DNA of 64,000 nucleotides from an uncultured Agathobacter sp. GTDB lineage: Bacteria > Bacillota > Clostridia > Lachnospirales > Lachnospiraceae. The position numbers were made by a program, and so were the translations under genes. Numbering within the stretch: position 1 is the first letter of the stretch; each line of letters begins with the position of its first letter. Below the pieces are notes generated by a model that saw only the letters and a list, made by a program, of their open reading frames with translations, made no database searches and was not told the DNA's origin. Location: contig CAMDYX010000004.1 of the NCBI GenBank assembly GCA_945910395.1, positions 26,292 to 90,291 on the forward strand. Reading direction: 5' to 3'. Shown in pieces: positions 42,987-52,356 of the stretch.

Positions 42987-44333
42987 ATGAAAAAGAAAGT
43001 AATTTCAGCAATTCTTGTTGCAGCGATGATGACCGGATGTCTTACCGCTTGTGGCGCAGATGGAGGAGCAAAGGGAAAACAGACTGTATCAATCTTTGTT
43101 TTTGGTAACGACCAGGAGCAGGCAATCTATACAGATATGTTTAAGGCTTTTGAGGAAGCAAACAACTGTACTGTTGAGGCGCAGATGTGCATCAAGGATG
43201 ATTACAACACAACACTTACCGGTATGATGACCGCAAAGGATCTTCCGGATGTATTCTACATGGGACCTGAGGCGGTATCCCAGTATGTAGCAAACGGATA
43301 TGCAATGGAGATTACACCGGTTCTTGATGAGCTCGGTCTTTCAACAGATGATCTTCCACAGGATATTCTGGCAAGCTACAGTATTGACGGAAAATTATAC
43401 GGACTTCCACATGATGCATCTGTATTTGCATATGCTTACAATAAGGATTTATTTGATGCAGAAGGAATTCCTTACCCGGATCCAAACAAGCCATATACAT
43501 ATGAGGAGTTTGTTGAGATTTGCCAGAAGTTTACAAAGGATACTGATGGTGACGGAGAAATTGATCAGTGGGGTATGGGAGCAGCAAACCCATTCATGTT
43601 CTACCAGTATGTATGGTCTAATGGCGCAAGCTTCTTATCCGATGATTACAAGACAGTAACAATCGATACTCCGGAATTTAAGGATGCGCTTCAGAAATAT
43701 GTTGATCTTACCTTAAAATATGGTGTAACACCTACTGTTGAGCAGGACGCTTCCCTTGGTGTATATCAGAGATGGCTTGCAGGACAGGAAGCATTCTACG
43801 CATGTGGTACATGGGATGTTGCAGCATTTATGGACAAAGAAGTATTCCCATATGAGTGGGATCTTTGCGGATACCCGACACTTTCTACCGGTATTTCTAC
43901 TACCTGGTGTGGAACTGTAGGATATGCTGTAAATGCTTCTACAAAGAACAAAGACCTTGCTACAAAGCTTGCTTACTTTATGAGTGCTGATCCGGATGGA
44001 AACAGAACACTTTCTGGTATTACTACCGGAGCATCTATTCAGCTTCCAAACTTAATCTCTATGGCAAATGGTGAATTTAAGGATGCTATCGCTGATGGAT
44101 CACTTCCATTCCCGAACAACACAGAAGTATTCTTCAACTACTTAAACGGATCTGACGGATATGCAGGAAAATTCATGGAGTCTACCTACACACCAAATGG
44201 TGAGTGGATCGATATCTTCTTCAACAGTCTTGATACTGTAAAGAATGGCAGCGTAACCGTTGATGATTACATTGCACAGATGCAGCCACAGATGCAGGAA
44301 GCTCTTGACAATGCATGGGAATCTGTTCAGTAA
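42987..44333 (+). CDS. ABC importer substrate-binding lipoprotein (arabino-oligosaccharide candidate)
   Basis: A 448-residue lipoprotein (lipobox LTAC) of the family 1 solute-binding class. It begins VSIFVFGNDQEQAIYTDMF and carries the GLPHDASVFAYAYNKDLFD hinge segment and an acidic DTDGDGEIDQWG calcium-type loop. It captures oligosaccharides outside the membrane. The downstream permeases and GH43 enzymes point to arabinan or related pectic oligosaccharides. A strong hairpin follows the gene and probably favours excess binding protein over permeases. Confidence 0.9.
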   Translation: MKKKVISAILVAAMMTGCLTACGADGGAKGKQTVSIFVFGNDQEQAIYTDMFKAFEEANNCTVEAQMCIKDDYNTTLTGMMTAKDLPDVFYMGPEAVSQYVANGYAMEITPVLDELGLSTDDLPQDILASYSIDGKLYGLPHDASVFAYAYNKDLFDAEGIPYPDPNKPYTYEEFVEICQKFTKDTDGDGEIDQWGMGAANPFMFYQYVWSNGASFLSDDYKTVTIDTPEFKDALQKYVDLTLKYGVTPTVEQDASLGVYQRWLAGQEAFYACGTWDVAAFMDKEVFPYEWDLCGYPTLSTGISTTWCGTVGYAVNASTKNKDLATKLAYFMSADPDGNRTLSGITTGASIQLPNLISMANGEFKDAIADGSLPFPNNTEVFFNYLNGSDGYAGKFMESTYTPNGEWIDIFFNSLDTVKNGSVTVDDYIAQMQPQMQEALDNAWESVQ

Positions 44334-44358
44334 TTTAGGAAAATAGGAAATACGTATA

Positions 44359-44386
44359 GGAGGCCGGATCTTATGGTCCGGCCTCC
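44359..44386 (+). terminator. Intra-operon hairpin between binding-protein and permease genes
   Basis: GGAGGCCGGA pairs perfectly with TCCGGCCTCC around an 8-base loop, followed only by CATTTTAAAA. This is a partial terminator or RNA-stabilising hairpin typical between binding-protein and permease genes. Confidence 0.8.
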
Positions 44387-44430
44387 CATTTTAAAAACAG
44401 GAAGATGCTTTTCTTCGAAAGGTGTGCGGC

Positions 44431-45348
44431 ATGAGTAAAAGAAATGAAAAATATAAAATGAGCACGGCTGCTCGAAAAGAAAATCGGTACGGTCTGGCTT
44501 TTGTCACACCACCATTTATCGGTTTTTGTTTGTTTATGGCATTTCCAATTGTATTTGCATTTATTGCGAGTCTTACAAAATGGAATGGTATGAACAATAT
44601 GCTGGATAATTTTGTTGGACTTCGAAATTACATAAAATTATTTACAGATGAAAAATTCTGGAAGGTATTGCTCAATACAATTATTTATATGATCGGTATT
44701 CCCTGCGGTATGATTCTCGGTGTTGTAATTGCACTTGGAATGAATCGCAAAATTCGCGGAATTAAGGTACTTCGTACGATGTACTACATTCCGGTTATTT
44801 CTTCTTTGGTTGCAGTATCTATCCTTTGGGCATGGGTATTCAACTATGATTACGGTTTATTTAATAGCATAATTAAGGCAGTGAGTGGAGTTCACGGACC
44901 AAACTGGTTGGGAGATGAGTTCTGGGTAAAGGTATCCATGATTATTTTTATGACATGGAAGGGACTTGGAACTGCCATCATTCTCTATTTATCTGGCCTT
45001 CAGAGTATCCCAAGAGATTACTATGAGGCAGCAAAAATTGATGGCGCAAGTGGATGGACTCTGTTTAAGCATATTACGTGGCCACTGGTTTCGCCGGTCA
45101 CATTTTACCTGTTGATAACCGGCATTATCGGCGGTTTCCAGGTGTTTGTAGAAATTGTTGTTATGGTTCCAAACGGTGGCTTAAATTATAGTGCTGCAAC
45201 CGTTGTGTTCTATCTGTATGAAAAGGCATTTACCAACAATCAGATGGGTTATGCCTCTGCAATGGCATTTGTTCTTGCAATTATCATCTTTATTGTTACT
45301 GCTATTAATTTTGTCGGACAGAACAAATGGGTTAAGACCATTGATTAG
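44431..45348 (+). CDS. ABC importer permease 1 (MalF-like), arabinan cluster
   Basis: The ATG at 44431 has AAAGGTG upstream; a GTG three codons earlier overlaps this site. The 305-residue product has six helices and the EAA loop DYYEAAKIDGASGWTLFKHI. It forms the import channel with the next gene product. No dedicated ATPase gene is present in the operon. Confidence 0.9.
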   Translation: MSKRNEKYKMSTAARKENRYGLAFVTPPFIGFCLFMAFPIVFAFIASLTKWNGMNNMLDNFVGLRNYIKLFTDEKFWKVLLNTIIYMIGIPCGMILGVVIALGMNRKIRGIKVLRTMYYIPVISSLVAVSILWAWVFNYDYGLFNSIIKAVSGVHGPNWLGDEFWVKVSMIIFMTWKGLGTAIILYLSGLQSIPRDYYEAAKIDGASGWTLFKHITWPLVSPVTFYLLITGIIGGFQVFVEIVVMVPNGGLNYSAATVVFYLYEKAFTNNQMGYASAMAFVLAIIIFIVTAINFVGQNKWVKTID

Positions 45349-45359
45349 GAGGTAGAAAA

Positions 45360-46232
45360 ATGGCAAACAAGAAAGATATCCAGTCAAGTGGTGGACGCTA
45401 TAAAAAAGAGAGAAGAATGGATGCAGTTGTATTTGTTCTTTTAGCTATCGGTGCAGTTGCGATGGTATTCCCACTGATTTATATGATTTGTGCATCATTT
45501 ATGACGAGAAATCAGATTTTATCTGCGGATTTTTCTCTGATTCCAAATCCGGTAAAGCACGGAAAATATCTGGAAGTATTATCAAAGCCGGAATTTATCC
45601 GAGGTGTAAGAAATACGTTATTGGTTGAAGTGCCGGTGCTTGTTGTGGGAGCGTTTACTTCCTCCCTTGCGGCTTTTTCCTTCAGTAAGCTTCGATTTAA
45701 AGGAAAAGATGCAATTTTCTTGGGATTTCTTGCAACAATGATGATTCCCTTTGCGGTTGTAATGATTCCGCAGTATGTGTTGTTTACAAGACTTGGACTT
45801 ACAAACAATTTACTTCCTTTGATTCTTCCGGGATTATTTGGAAATGTTAGTATTATCTTTTTCTTAAGACAAAATTTGACCAGCGTGCCATATGAATTTG
45901 TTGAGGCAGCAAAAATTGATGGATGTGGTTATTTTAAAATGTACTATTCCATTTTCCTGCCTTTGATGAAGGGCGCTCTTATGACCCAGGTTATTTTGTG
46001 GTTTATGGGAATCTGGAATGATTATCTTGCACCCACCATTTTTGTGTCCAAGGATAAATGGTATACCTTGCAGGTAGTTATCAGACAGTTTAATGCTACC
46101 TATGCGGTTAACAGTGATTATCCGTTGATTATGGCAGCAAGTGTATTGTCCTTAATCCCGACATTGCTTTTATTCTTCTTTTTCCAAAGATATATTATCG
46201 AGTCACTTGCAATATCAGGTGTAAAGGGATAA
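45360..46232 (+). CDS. ABC importer permease 2 (MalG-like), arabinan cluster
   Basis: A 290-residue permease with six helices, EAA loop EFVEAAKIDGCGYFKMYYSI and the usual C-terminus FFFQRYIIESLAISGVKG. It starts 11 bases after its partner, with a GGAGG ribosome site. The next gene, a GH43 enzyme, begins only 3 bases after it, tying import directly to intracellular hydrolysis. Confidence 0.9.
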   Translation: MANKKDIQSSGGRYKKERRMDAVVFVLLAIGAVAMVFPLIYMICASFMTRNQILSADFSLIPNPVKHGKYLEVLSKPEFIRGVRNTLLVEVPVLVVGAFTSSLAAFSFSKLRFKGKDAIFLGFLATMMIPFAVVMIPQYVLFTRLGLTNNLLPLILPGLFGNVSIIFFLRQNLTSVPYEFVEAAKIDGCGYFKMYYSIFLPLMKGALMTQVILWFMGIWNDYLAPTIFVSKDKWYTLQVVIRQFNATYAVNSDYPLIMAASVLSLIPTLLLFFFFQRYIIESLAISGVKG

Positions 46233-46235
46233 TGC

Positions 46236-47564
46236 ATGGATAAAGGAGCATTTATACTGAATTGTTATCACGTAAAAAAGAATGGATTGGCAGGAGCCCA
46301 TGATCCTTCCATGATGTGGGATCCTGTCAGCCGGACCTATTATTCTTATGCAACAGATGTGTTTGGAGAGGAGCTGGGGCTTACACAGCCTATTGGAATT
46401 CCGATTCGAAGCTCCAAGGACCTGGTCCATTTTCAATTTGAAGGTTATGCGCTTTCTAGGGAGGCCATTGAAGAAGGAAGAGATAACGGAGAATATCCTA
46501 AGACCTTTAATTTCTGGGCACCCTTCGTGGAATACGTAAAGGGCGAATACCGGATGTACTATTCTGCAACCAAAGCCTTTGGAAGTTCGGAATCAAGAAT
46601 ATGGCTGGCGGTTTCTAAAAGTCCCTTAGGTCCCTTTGAGAATCGCGGTGTGGTTTGCGATACCTGGGGAACTGATGATTCCTATCCAAATGCAATTGAT
46701 CCGCATATCCAATGGGATCAGGAACGATGTTACCTGATTTATGGATCATATTTCGGTGGGATATACTGTAAGGAATTATCTCCGGATACGGGACTTTCAA
46801 AATCCGGGGATACCAGGGAGCTGGGGCATTGCATTTCCAAAAAGGGAAATCCGGCAGTAATTGATGGACCGGAAGGCGCATCCATGCTGTATGTGAAGGA
46901 AACCGGATATTTTTATCTGTTCCAGTCCTATGGATGGCTGGGAGATGATTATGATATCCGGGTTGGACGAAGCAGAAGCGTTACGGGACCGTTTTTGGAC
47001 TGGAAGGGTCAAAATCTTGTGGAAGAGGGACTGGGGCTTAAGCTTGCCAATTCCTATGAGTTTCGGGCAACAGCACCTTTCGCGGGAACGGACGACAAAG
47101 ATTGGTGCTTTGGAGGATTCCGGGGGCCCGGTCATGGAGTTCCCTTTTATGATCCGACAAGAGAAAAGTACTTTTTTGTGCATCATATACGGGATGGAGC
47201 TGTTTGTAACCGGTATGAGGATAAAAAGACGGGATTGGTAAGCTACCGAAAGCATTATATGATGATTCGACCGATGTTCTTTGTGGAAGACTGGCCGGTA
47301 TTCGGACCGGAGCCGTTTTCCGGAGAATCCTTGGATTTAATATCTGTGTGTGCAGAGGATACAAAATGGGAAGTAATTTATTTGGATAATCTTGACAATA
47401 CCCCGAAGAAATCTGTTATAATAGACGATAAGGCTCTAAAGGGAAATGGCAATCAGTATGTCTGCTATATGTGCCATGATTACGAGAATAATTGCAAGAC
47501 AATCGCTGCAACAGGAATAAGCAAAGAAGGTGTCTGCTTCTGGGCAAAGAAGCAGAGTAGGTAA
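46236..47564 (+). CDS. Cytosolic GH43 arabinanase/arabinosidase
   Basis: This 442-residue protein has the GH43 five-bladed propeller. The three catalytic acids fit: Asp23 in AGAHDPSM, the pKa-modulating Asp in NAIDPHI and the Glu in DGPEGASML. The overall pattern is close to endo-1,5-alpha-arabinanases. A C-terminal extension of about 100 residues carries beta-rich sequence. There is no signal peptide, so it acts on imported arabino-oligosaccharides. It lies between the permease and the ArsR-like regulator, with gaps of 3 and 4 bases. Confidence 0.88.
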   Translation: MDKGAFILNCYHVKKNGLAGAHDPSMMWDPVSRTYYSYATDVFGEELGLTQPIGIPIRSSKDLVHFQFEGYALSREAIEEGRDNGEYPKTFNFWAPFVEYVKGEYRMYYSATKAFGSSESRIWLAVSKSPLGPFENRGVVCDTWGTDDSYPNAIDPHIQWDQERCYLIYGSYFGGIYCKELSPDTGLSKSGDTRELGHCISKKGNPAVIDGPEGASMLYVKETGYFYLFQSYGWLGDDYDIRVGRSRSVTGPFLDWKGQNLVEEGLGLKLANSYEFRATAPFAGTDDKDWCFGGFRGPGHGVPFYDPTREKYFFVHHIRDGAVCNRYEDKKTGLVSYRKHYMMIRPMFFVEDWPVFGPEPFSGESLDLISVCAEDTKWEVIYLDNLDNTPKKSVIIDDKALKGNGNQYVCYMCHDYENNCKTIAATGISKEGVCFWAKKQSR

Positions 47565-47568
47565 GAGC

Positions 47569-48489
47569 ATGATTCATATTAAACGGTTGGAAGACGGACT
47601 ACCAATATTTAAGGCTTTAGGATCCGATATTCGAATGAATATCATAAGACTTTTACGTGAAAATAAGGAGATGAGCATGAATGAGCTCGCTGTGGCACTG
47701 GGAGTTACAAACGGTGCACTGACCAGCCATGTGCGTATGCTTGAAGAGGCTGGGATTATCGTGGTCCTTCTGGAGAGAAATGCTCATGCAAACCGGAAAA
47801 TGTGCAGAATCAAGGATACGCAGATTCTGTTTGACATTGAGGAAGAGGATGATAACGCAAAAAATCAGATTTATGACACAGAAATTCGTATAGGTCATTA
47901 CTCTGATTATGAGATTTATCCGACCTGTGGAATCGCAACTGAAAAATCCATTGTGGGAGAAGTAGACGATTCCAGATATTTTGCGCATGCAGATCGTGTG
48001 AATGCGGAAATTTTATGGTTCGGGCGGGGCTATGTGGAGTACATGATACCGAACCTTTTACCTGATGCAACGAAGATTGAAAAAATTACCATGTCCTTTG
48101 AAATCAGTTCAGAGGCTCCGGGAAGCAATAGCGACTGGCCTTCTGATATCAGCTTTTTGTTAAATGGTGTAAATATTGGAACCTGGACCAGTGCCGGAGA
48201 TTTTGCGGACGTAAGAGGCATTTTTACGCCAAGCTGGTGGCTGGATAACTGGAATCAGTATGGCGTCTTAAAGATGCTTACCATCAATAAAAAAGGAACC
48301 TTCGTTGACGGACTTAAGATTTCGGATGTAAATATTACGCAGTTCAATCTGAATTATCGTAGTGATATCCGGTTTCGAATGCAGGTTTTTGAAGATGCAG
48401 AGCATGTGGGAGGGCTGACCCTTTTTGGCAAGCATTTCGGAAACTACAATCAGGATATAAAGGTTCATATTACGTACAGCCAGATGTAA
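47569..48489 (+). CDS. ArsR-like HTH regulator with large C-terminal beta-rich domain
   Basis: Residues about 5-85 form an ArsR-type winged helix (FKALGSDIRMNIIRLLRENK, MNELAVALGVTNGALTSHVR, MLEEAGIIVV). The remaining 210 residues are beta-rich with a tryptophan-rich SWWLDNWNQYG segment and resemble a carbohydrate-binding jelly roll more than a metal sensor; ArsR metal-site cysteines are absent. At 306 residues it is about three times the length of classical ArsR. It sits inside the arabinan operon, 4 bases after the GH43 gene, so it is probably a sugar-responsive local regulator. A terminator follows. Confidence 0.8.
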   Translation: MIHIKRLEDGLPIFKALGSDIRMNIIRLLRENKEMSMNELAVALGVTNGALTSHVRMLEEAGIIVVLLERNAHANRKMCRIKDTQILFDIEEEDDNAKNQIYDTEIRIGHYSDYEIYPTCGIATEKSIVGEVDDSRYFAHADRVNAEILWFGRGYVEYMIPNLLPDATKIEKITMSFEISSEAPGSNSDWPSDISFLLNGVNIGTWTSAGDFADVRGIFTPSWWLDNWNQYGVLKMLTINKKGTFVDGLKISDVNITQFNLNYRSDIRFRMQVFEDAEHVGGLTLFGKHFGNYNQDIKVHITYSQM

Positions 48490-48491
48490 AG

Positions 48492-48528
48492 AGAAGGCCC
48501 CTGTGTTTTGCAGGGGCTTCTTATTTTT
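48492..48528 (+). terminator. Terminator after the ArsR-like regulator
   Basis: GCCCCTG pairs with CAGGGGC, extended by AGAA/TTCT with one bulged base, and is followed by TATTTTT. It separates the importer operon from the lipoprotein GH43 gene. Confidence 0.85.
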
Positions 48529-48539
48529 GGAGGAAAAAT

Positions 48540-50081
48540 ATGAGACAGGGAAAAAAGGGATTGGCAATTCTTTTGTCCGCAGGACTGCTCACAGGACTTA
48601 CAGCCTGTGGTGTGGGAATGGATAAATATGATTTTTCAGTAAGCTACGATGGAATAGAGCGAGGGGAAATTAAGGCGCAGACCTCCGTTCATGATCCCTC
48701 GATTATAGAGGATAACGGATCGTTTTATATCTTCGGCTCCCACATGACAGCGGCAGCTTCAAAGGACCTCAGGGTATGGGATGCCATCGGAAATGGATAT
48801 AATTGTAACAATAAAGTCTATACCGACATGAAATATTATGATTCCGGTGAGTTTGATTATACCGGAAATAAGACCAGTCTGATCCCTACAGATGACGGGG
48901 AATATCATGTGTGGGCACCGGATGTCATCTACAATGAGAAGCAGGGGCTGTATTACATGTATTACTGCACCTCATCTACCTATTGTGCATCCACCATCTG
49001 CTATGGAACCTCAGAGAATATAGACGGACCATACGAATGGAAGGGAAACCTGATTTACTCCGGACTTACGGTTGACACAATTGGCTCCACAGATGTGACA
49101 GACTATGTGGACTATGATACCGCGGTGGAACGATACACAAAGAAGGCAGGATATGAATACAACTTTGAAAAGTATCCAAATGCTATTGATCCAACCGTAT
49201 TTTATGATAAAGACGGTAGAATGTGGATGGTGTATGGCTCCTGGTCAGGAGGAATTTTCCTGCTTGAGATTGACGAGAACACAGGAACCGTGATTCACCC
49301 CAAGGAGGATGAATCAGAGCAGATTGATGCGTACTTCGGAAAACGTCTTTTGGGAGGAGGACATAATTCTATTGAGGCACCCTATATTCTGTACGATGAC
49401 ATGAGTGGATTTTACTATCTGTTTGTGTCCTACGGGCAGCTTACCAGAGAGGGTGGATATCAGATACGAGTGTTCCGGTCGGAAAATGTAGATGGACCAT
49501 ATGAGGATATGAATGGGGCTTGTCCGGGAATGAAGGAGGCTCATGCATACTATGGACTCAAGCTTTCGGGGAATTATATGCTGCCGGGACTAAAATGTGC
49601 ATACAAAGCGACCGGACATAATTCGGCTCTTATAAGCTCGGACGGAAAATATTATGTAGCGTATCATACACGTTTTGATAACGGAACCGAATGGCATGAA
49701 CCAAGGGTAAAGCAGTTCTTTTTCAACGAGGAAGGCTGGCCCTGTCTGCTTCCATACGCAACCGATGGGGAAACGATTGCAATGGAAGGATATGAAACGG
49801 CTGACCTTGTGGGAAGATACTATGTAATCAATCAAGGGATGGAAATCGGAAATAAAGTGGCAGAACCCTTTATTCTTTATCTGAAAAAGGATGGCACGGT
49901 TATCGGAGAAGACGTAGAGGGCACCTGGTCCCAAAAGGATGGAAGCTACTATATGCATATTTCTTATGGAGAGAAGGAATATAGTGGTATTTTCTGCCAG
50001 ATGAAGGACGAGGCTGGAAGTAATGTAATGACCTTTAGCGCTGTTGGTAATAATGAGAGCGTGTGGGGCGTAAAATATTAG
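48540..50081 (+). CDS. Extracellular GH43 arabinanase lipoprotein
   Basis: A signal with lipobox LTAC anchors this 513-residue enzyme outside the membrane. The GH43 propeller has the acids in VHDPSIIEDNG, YPNAIDPTVFYD and HNSIEAPYILYD. A C-terminal domain (about residues 415-513) with EDVEGTWSQKDGSYYMHISYG matches the lipocalin-like domain of Bacillus-type endo-1,5-alpha-L-arabinanases. It should cut pectic arabinan at the surface to supply the importer. Its start follows TTGGAGGAA. A further GH43 gene starts 21 bases downstream. Confidence 0.9.
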   Translation: MRQGKKGLAILLSAGLLTGLTACGVGMDKYDFSVSYDGIERGEIKAQTSVHDPSIIEDNGSFYIFGSHMTAAASKDLRVWDAIGNGYNCNNKVYTDMKYYDSGEFDYTGNKTSLIPTDDGEYHVWAPDVIYNEKQGLYYMYYCTSSTYCASTICYGTSENIDGPYEWKGNLIYSGLTVDTIGSTDVTDYVDYDTAVERYTKKAGYEYNFEKYPNAIDPTVFYDKDGRMWMVYGSWSGGIFLLEIDENTGTVIHPKEDESEQIDAYFGKRLLGGGHNSIEAPYILYDDMSGFYYLFVSYGQLTREGGYQIRVFRSENVDGPYEDMNGACPGMKEAHAYYGLKLSGNYMLPGLKCAYKATGHNSALISSDGKYYVAYHTRFDNGTEWHEPRVKQFFFNEEGWPCLLPYATDGETIAMEGYETADLVGRYYVINQGMEIGNKVAEPFILYLKKDGTVIGEDVEGTWSQKDGSYYMHISYGEKEYSGIFCQMKDEAGSNVMTFSAVGNNESVWGVKY

Positions 50082-50102
50082 GTAATGTTACGGAGAATAA
50101 AG

Positions 50103-51053
50103 ATGGATAAAAAATTCGAATATAATAAGCCGTGGATCATGCAGAGAGCAGATCCTTATGTATATCGTCATACAGATGGATGGTATTATTTTACGGCATC
50201 TGTTCCGGCCTATGACCGGATTGTATTAAGACGCTCCAGAAGCCTAAGCCAGCTTTCAGATGCCGAGGAGAAAACACTTTGGGTGAAGCATGAGAGCGGA
50301 CCAATGAGTGAACATATCTGGGCTCCTGAGCTGCACTTTTTGTTCGGAAAGTGGTACATCTACTTTGCCGGAGGAGAAAAGGAGGATCCTTGGAAGATAA
50401 GACCTTATGTTCTGGAATGTCAGAGCGACGATCCTATGGAGGGACCGTGGATTGAAAAAGGAAAAATGAGACGTGCATCGGAGGATGAGTTCTCCTTTGA
50501 GGCATTTTCCCTGGATGGAACCGTTTTTGAAAACAAGGGAAAGTGGTATTATATCTGGGCAGAAAAGGTAGGGGTTGGCAAACAGATTTCAAATCTCTAT
50601 ATTGCCGAGATGGAAAATGCCTATACTTTAAAAACCGTTCAGGTTCTGCTTACCACACCGGATTATGACTGGGAACGTCAAGGGTTCTGGGTAAATGAGG
50701 GACCGGGGATAATAAGGCGCGATGGCAGAATTTTTATGACATACTCTGCCAGTGAGACTGGAATCTATTATTGTGTTGGAATGCTTTGTGTCCATGAGGA
50801 TGATGATCTGCTTGATCCAAGAAACTGGAAAAAGGAGCGTTATCCTGTCCTTAAGACCTGTGCAGAAAAAGGAATCTATGGTCCGGGGCACAATTCCTTT
50901 ACAGAGGACGAGGATGGAAATGATATCATGGTATATCATGCAAGAACAGAAGCTGTTATAGAAGGGAATCCGCTGTATAATCCTAATCGTCATGCAATGC
51001 TTATGAAGATTCGATGGGATGAGAAGGGATATCCGGTATTTGAATATTGTTAA
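50103..51053 (+). CDS. Cytosolic GH43 exo-enzyme (alpha-L-arabinofuranosidase-like)
   Basis: The ATG at 50103 has CGGAG 7 bases upstream and is preferred over one six codons earlier. The 316-residue protein is a single GH43 propeller: catalytic Asp in RADPYVYRHTDG, Asp in FSLDGTVFENKG, Glu in WVNEGPGIIRRDG, and GPGHNSFTED. The short length and motif style resemble exo-arabinofuranosidases acting on small arabinosides. There is no signal peptide. It is probably co-transcribed with the lipoprotein arabinanase gene and ends at a terminator. Confidence 0.87.
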   Translation: MDKKFEYNKPWIMQRADPYVYRHTDGWYYFTASVPAYDRIVLRRSRSLSQLSDAEEKTLWVKHESGPMSEHIWAPELHFLFGKWYIYFAGGEKEDPWKIRPYVLECQSDDPMEGPWIEKGKMRRASEDEFSFEAFSLDGTVFENKGKWYYIWAEKVGVGKQISNLYIAEMENAYTLKTVQVLLTTPDYDWERQGFWVNEGPGIIRRDGRIFMTYSASETGIYYCVGMLCVHEDDDLLDPRNWKKERYPVLKTCAEKGIYGPGHNSFTEDEDGNDIMVYHARTEAVIEGNPLYNPNRHAMLMKIRWDEKGYPVFEYC

Positions 51054-51057
51054 AATT

Positions 51058-51105
51058 AAAGCACTATACTGCAGATTTGATTCAGAGAGCAGTATGGTGC
51101 TTTTT
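51058..51105 (+). terminator. Terminator after the GH43 pair
   Basis: GCACTATACTGC pairs with GCAGTATGGTGC (one mismatch), followed by TTTTT. The 138 bases from here to uxuA show no clear promoter or operator that I can name. Confidence 0.88.
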
Positions 51106-51243
51106 GCATATAGCAATTTTTGCAATGTAGGAAACAAACTTTTCAATGGTATTTCCCGGAAAAGAAGATATACTGAATTTGTAGGTAAGTTTTCGATGGA
51201 AAACAAAAATGTGCGTAATTTTTTTAAGGAGAGGTAAAAAACT

Positions 51244-52329
51244 ATGGAAATGACACTGAGATGGTATGGTTCAAATTTTGATACGGTTACATTAAAGCAG
51301 ATCAGACAGATTCCGGGAGTTCATGGGGTAATCACAACACTTTATGATACAGAGCCGGGAGAGGTGTGGAGCAGAGAGCGTATCCGTGCCCTTAAGGATG
51401 AGGTTGAGGCTGCCGGACTTCACATTGCCGGAATTGAGAGTGTAAATATTCACGACGCCATTAAGATTGGAGCTCCTGAGAGAGAGCAGTATATTGAAAA
51501 TTACATTGAGACCTTAAAGAATCTTGGAGAGGAGGATATCCATCTGGTATGCTACAACTTCATGCCGGTGTTTGACTGGACAAGAACCGAGCTTGCAAGA
51601 GTACGTCCTGACGGATCTACGGTGCTTGCCTATACCCAGGAAGCAGTAGACAATCTTGTTCCTGAGAAAATGTTTGAGTCTATCGCAGGGGATATGAACG
51701 GAACTATTATGCCGGGTTGGGAGCCGGAGAGAATGGCTCGCGTGAAGGAGCTTTTTGAGGCTTACAAGGATGTGGATGATGAAAAGCTCTTTGAGAACTT
51801 AAAATACTTCCTTGAGAAAATCATGCCGGTATGTGACCAGTACGATATCAACATGGCAATTCATCCGGATGATCCGGCATGGAGCGTATTTGGACTTCCG
51901 AGAATCATCATCAATAAGACAAACATCCTTCGTATGATGCAGATGGTTGATAACCCACACAACGGAGTTACCTTCTGCTCAGGCTCCTACGGAACAAACT
52001 TAGAGAACGATCTTCCGGATATGATTCGTTCCTTAAAGGGAAGAATTCACTTCGCACATGTTCGTAACTTAAAGTTCAACAGCCCAACAGATTTCGAGGA
52101 GGCAGCGCACCTTTCCTCAGACGGAACCTTTGACATGTACGAGATTATGAAGGCACTTTACGATATCGGATTTGACGGACCAATCAGACCGGACCATGGA
52201 CGAATGATCTGGGATGAGGTGGCAATGCCGGGATACGGATTGTACGACCGCGCGCTTGGAGCAACCTATTTGAACGGACTTTGGGAGGCTATTGAAAAGA
52301 GCCATACCAGAGGGGTTGAGAAGCGATAA
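51244..52329 (+). CDS. uxuA: Mannonate dehydratase
   Basis: The 361-residue enzyme dehydrates D-mannonate to 2-keto-3-deoxygluconate in hexuronate catabolism. It starts with the family pattern MTLRWYG and shows CYNFMPVFDWTRTEL, MAIHPDDPAW (metal ligand His), VTFCSGSYG and FAHVRNLK. The length is slightly shorter than Escherichia coli UxuA but normal for Firmicutes. The ribosome site is AAGGAGAGG. It forms an operon with uxuB 27 bases downstream and completes the route from pectin-derived glucuronate/fructuronate. Confidence 0.95.
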   Translation: MEMTLRWYGSNFDTVTLKQIRQIPGVHGVITTLYDTEPGEVWSRERIRALKDEVEAAGLHIAGIESVNIHDAIKIGAPEREQYIENYIETLKNLGEEDIHLVCYNFMPVFDWTRTELARVRPDGSTVLAYTQEAVDNLVPEKMFESIAGDMNGTIMPGWEPERMARVKELFEAYKDVDDEKLFENLKYFLEKIMPVCDQYDINMAIHPDDPAWSVFGLPRIIINKTNILRMMQMVDNPHNGVTFCSGSYGTNLENDLPDMIRSLKGRIHFAHVRNLKFNSPTDFEEAAHLSSDGTFDMYEIMKALYDIGFDGPIRPDHGRMIWDEVAMPGYGLYDRALGATYLNGLWEAIEKSHTRGVEKR

Positions 52330-52356
52330 TTTGGGTATAGGAAAAGGAGAAGAATC

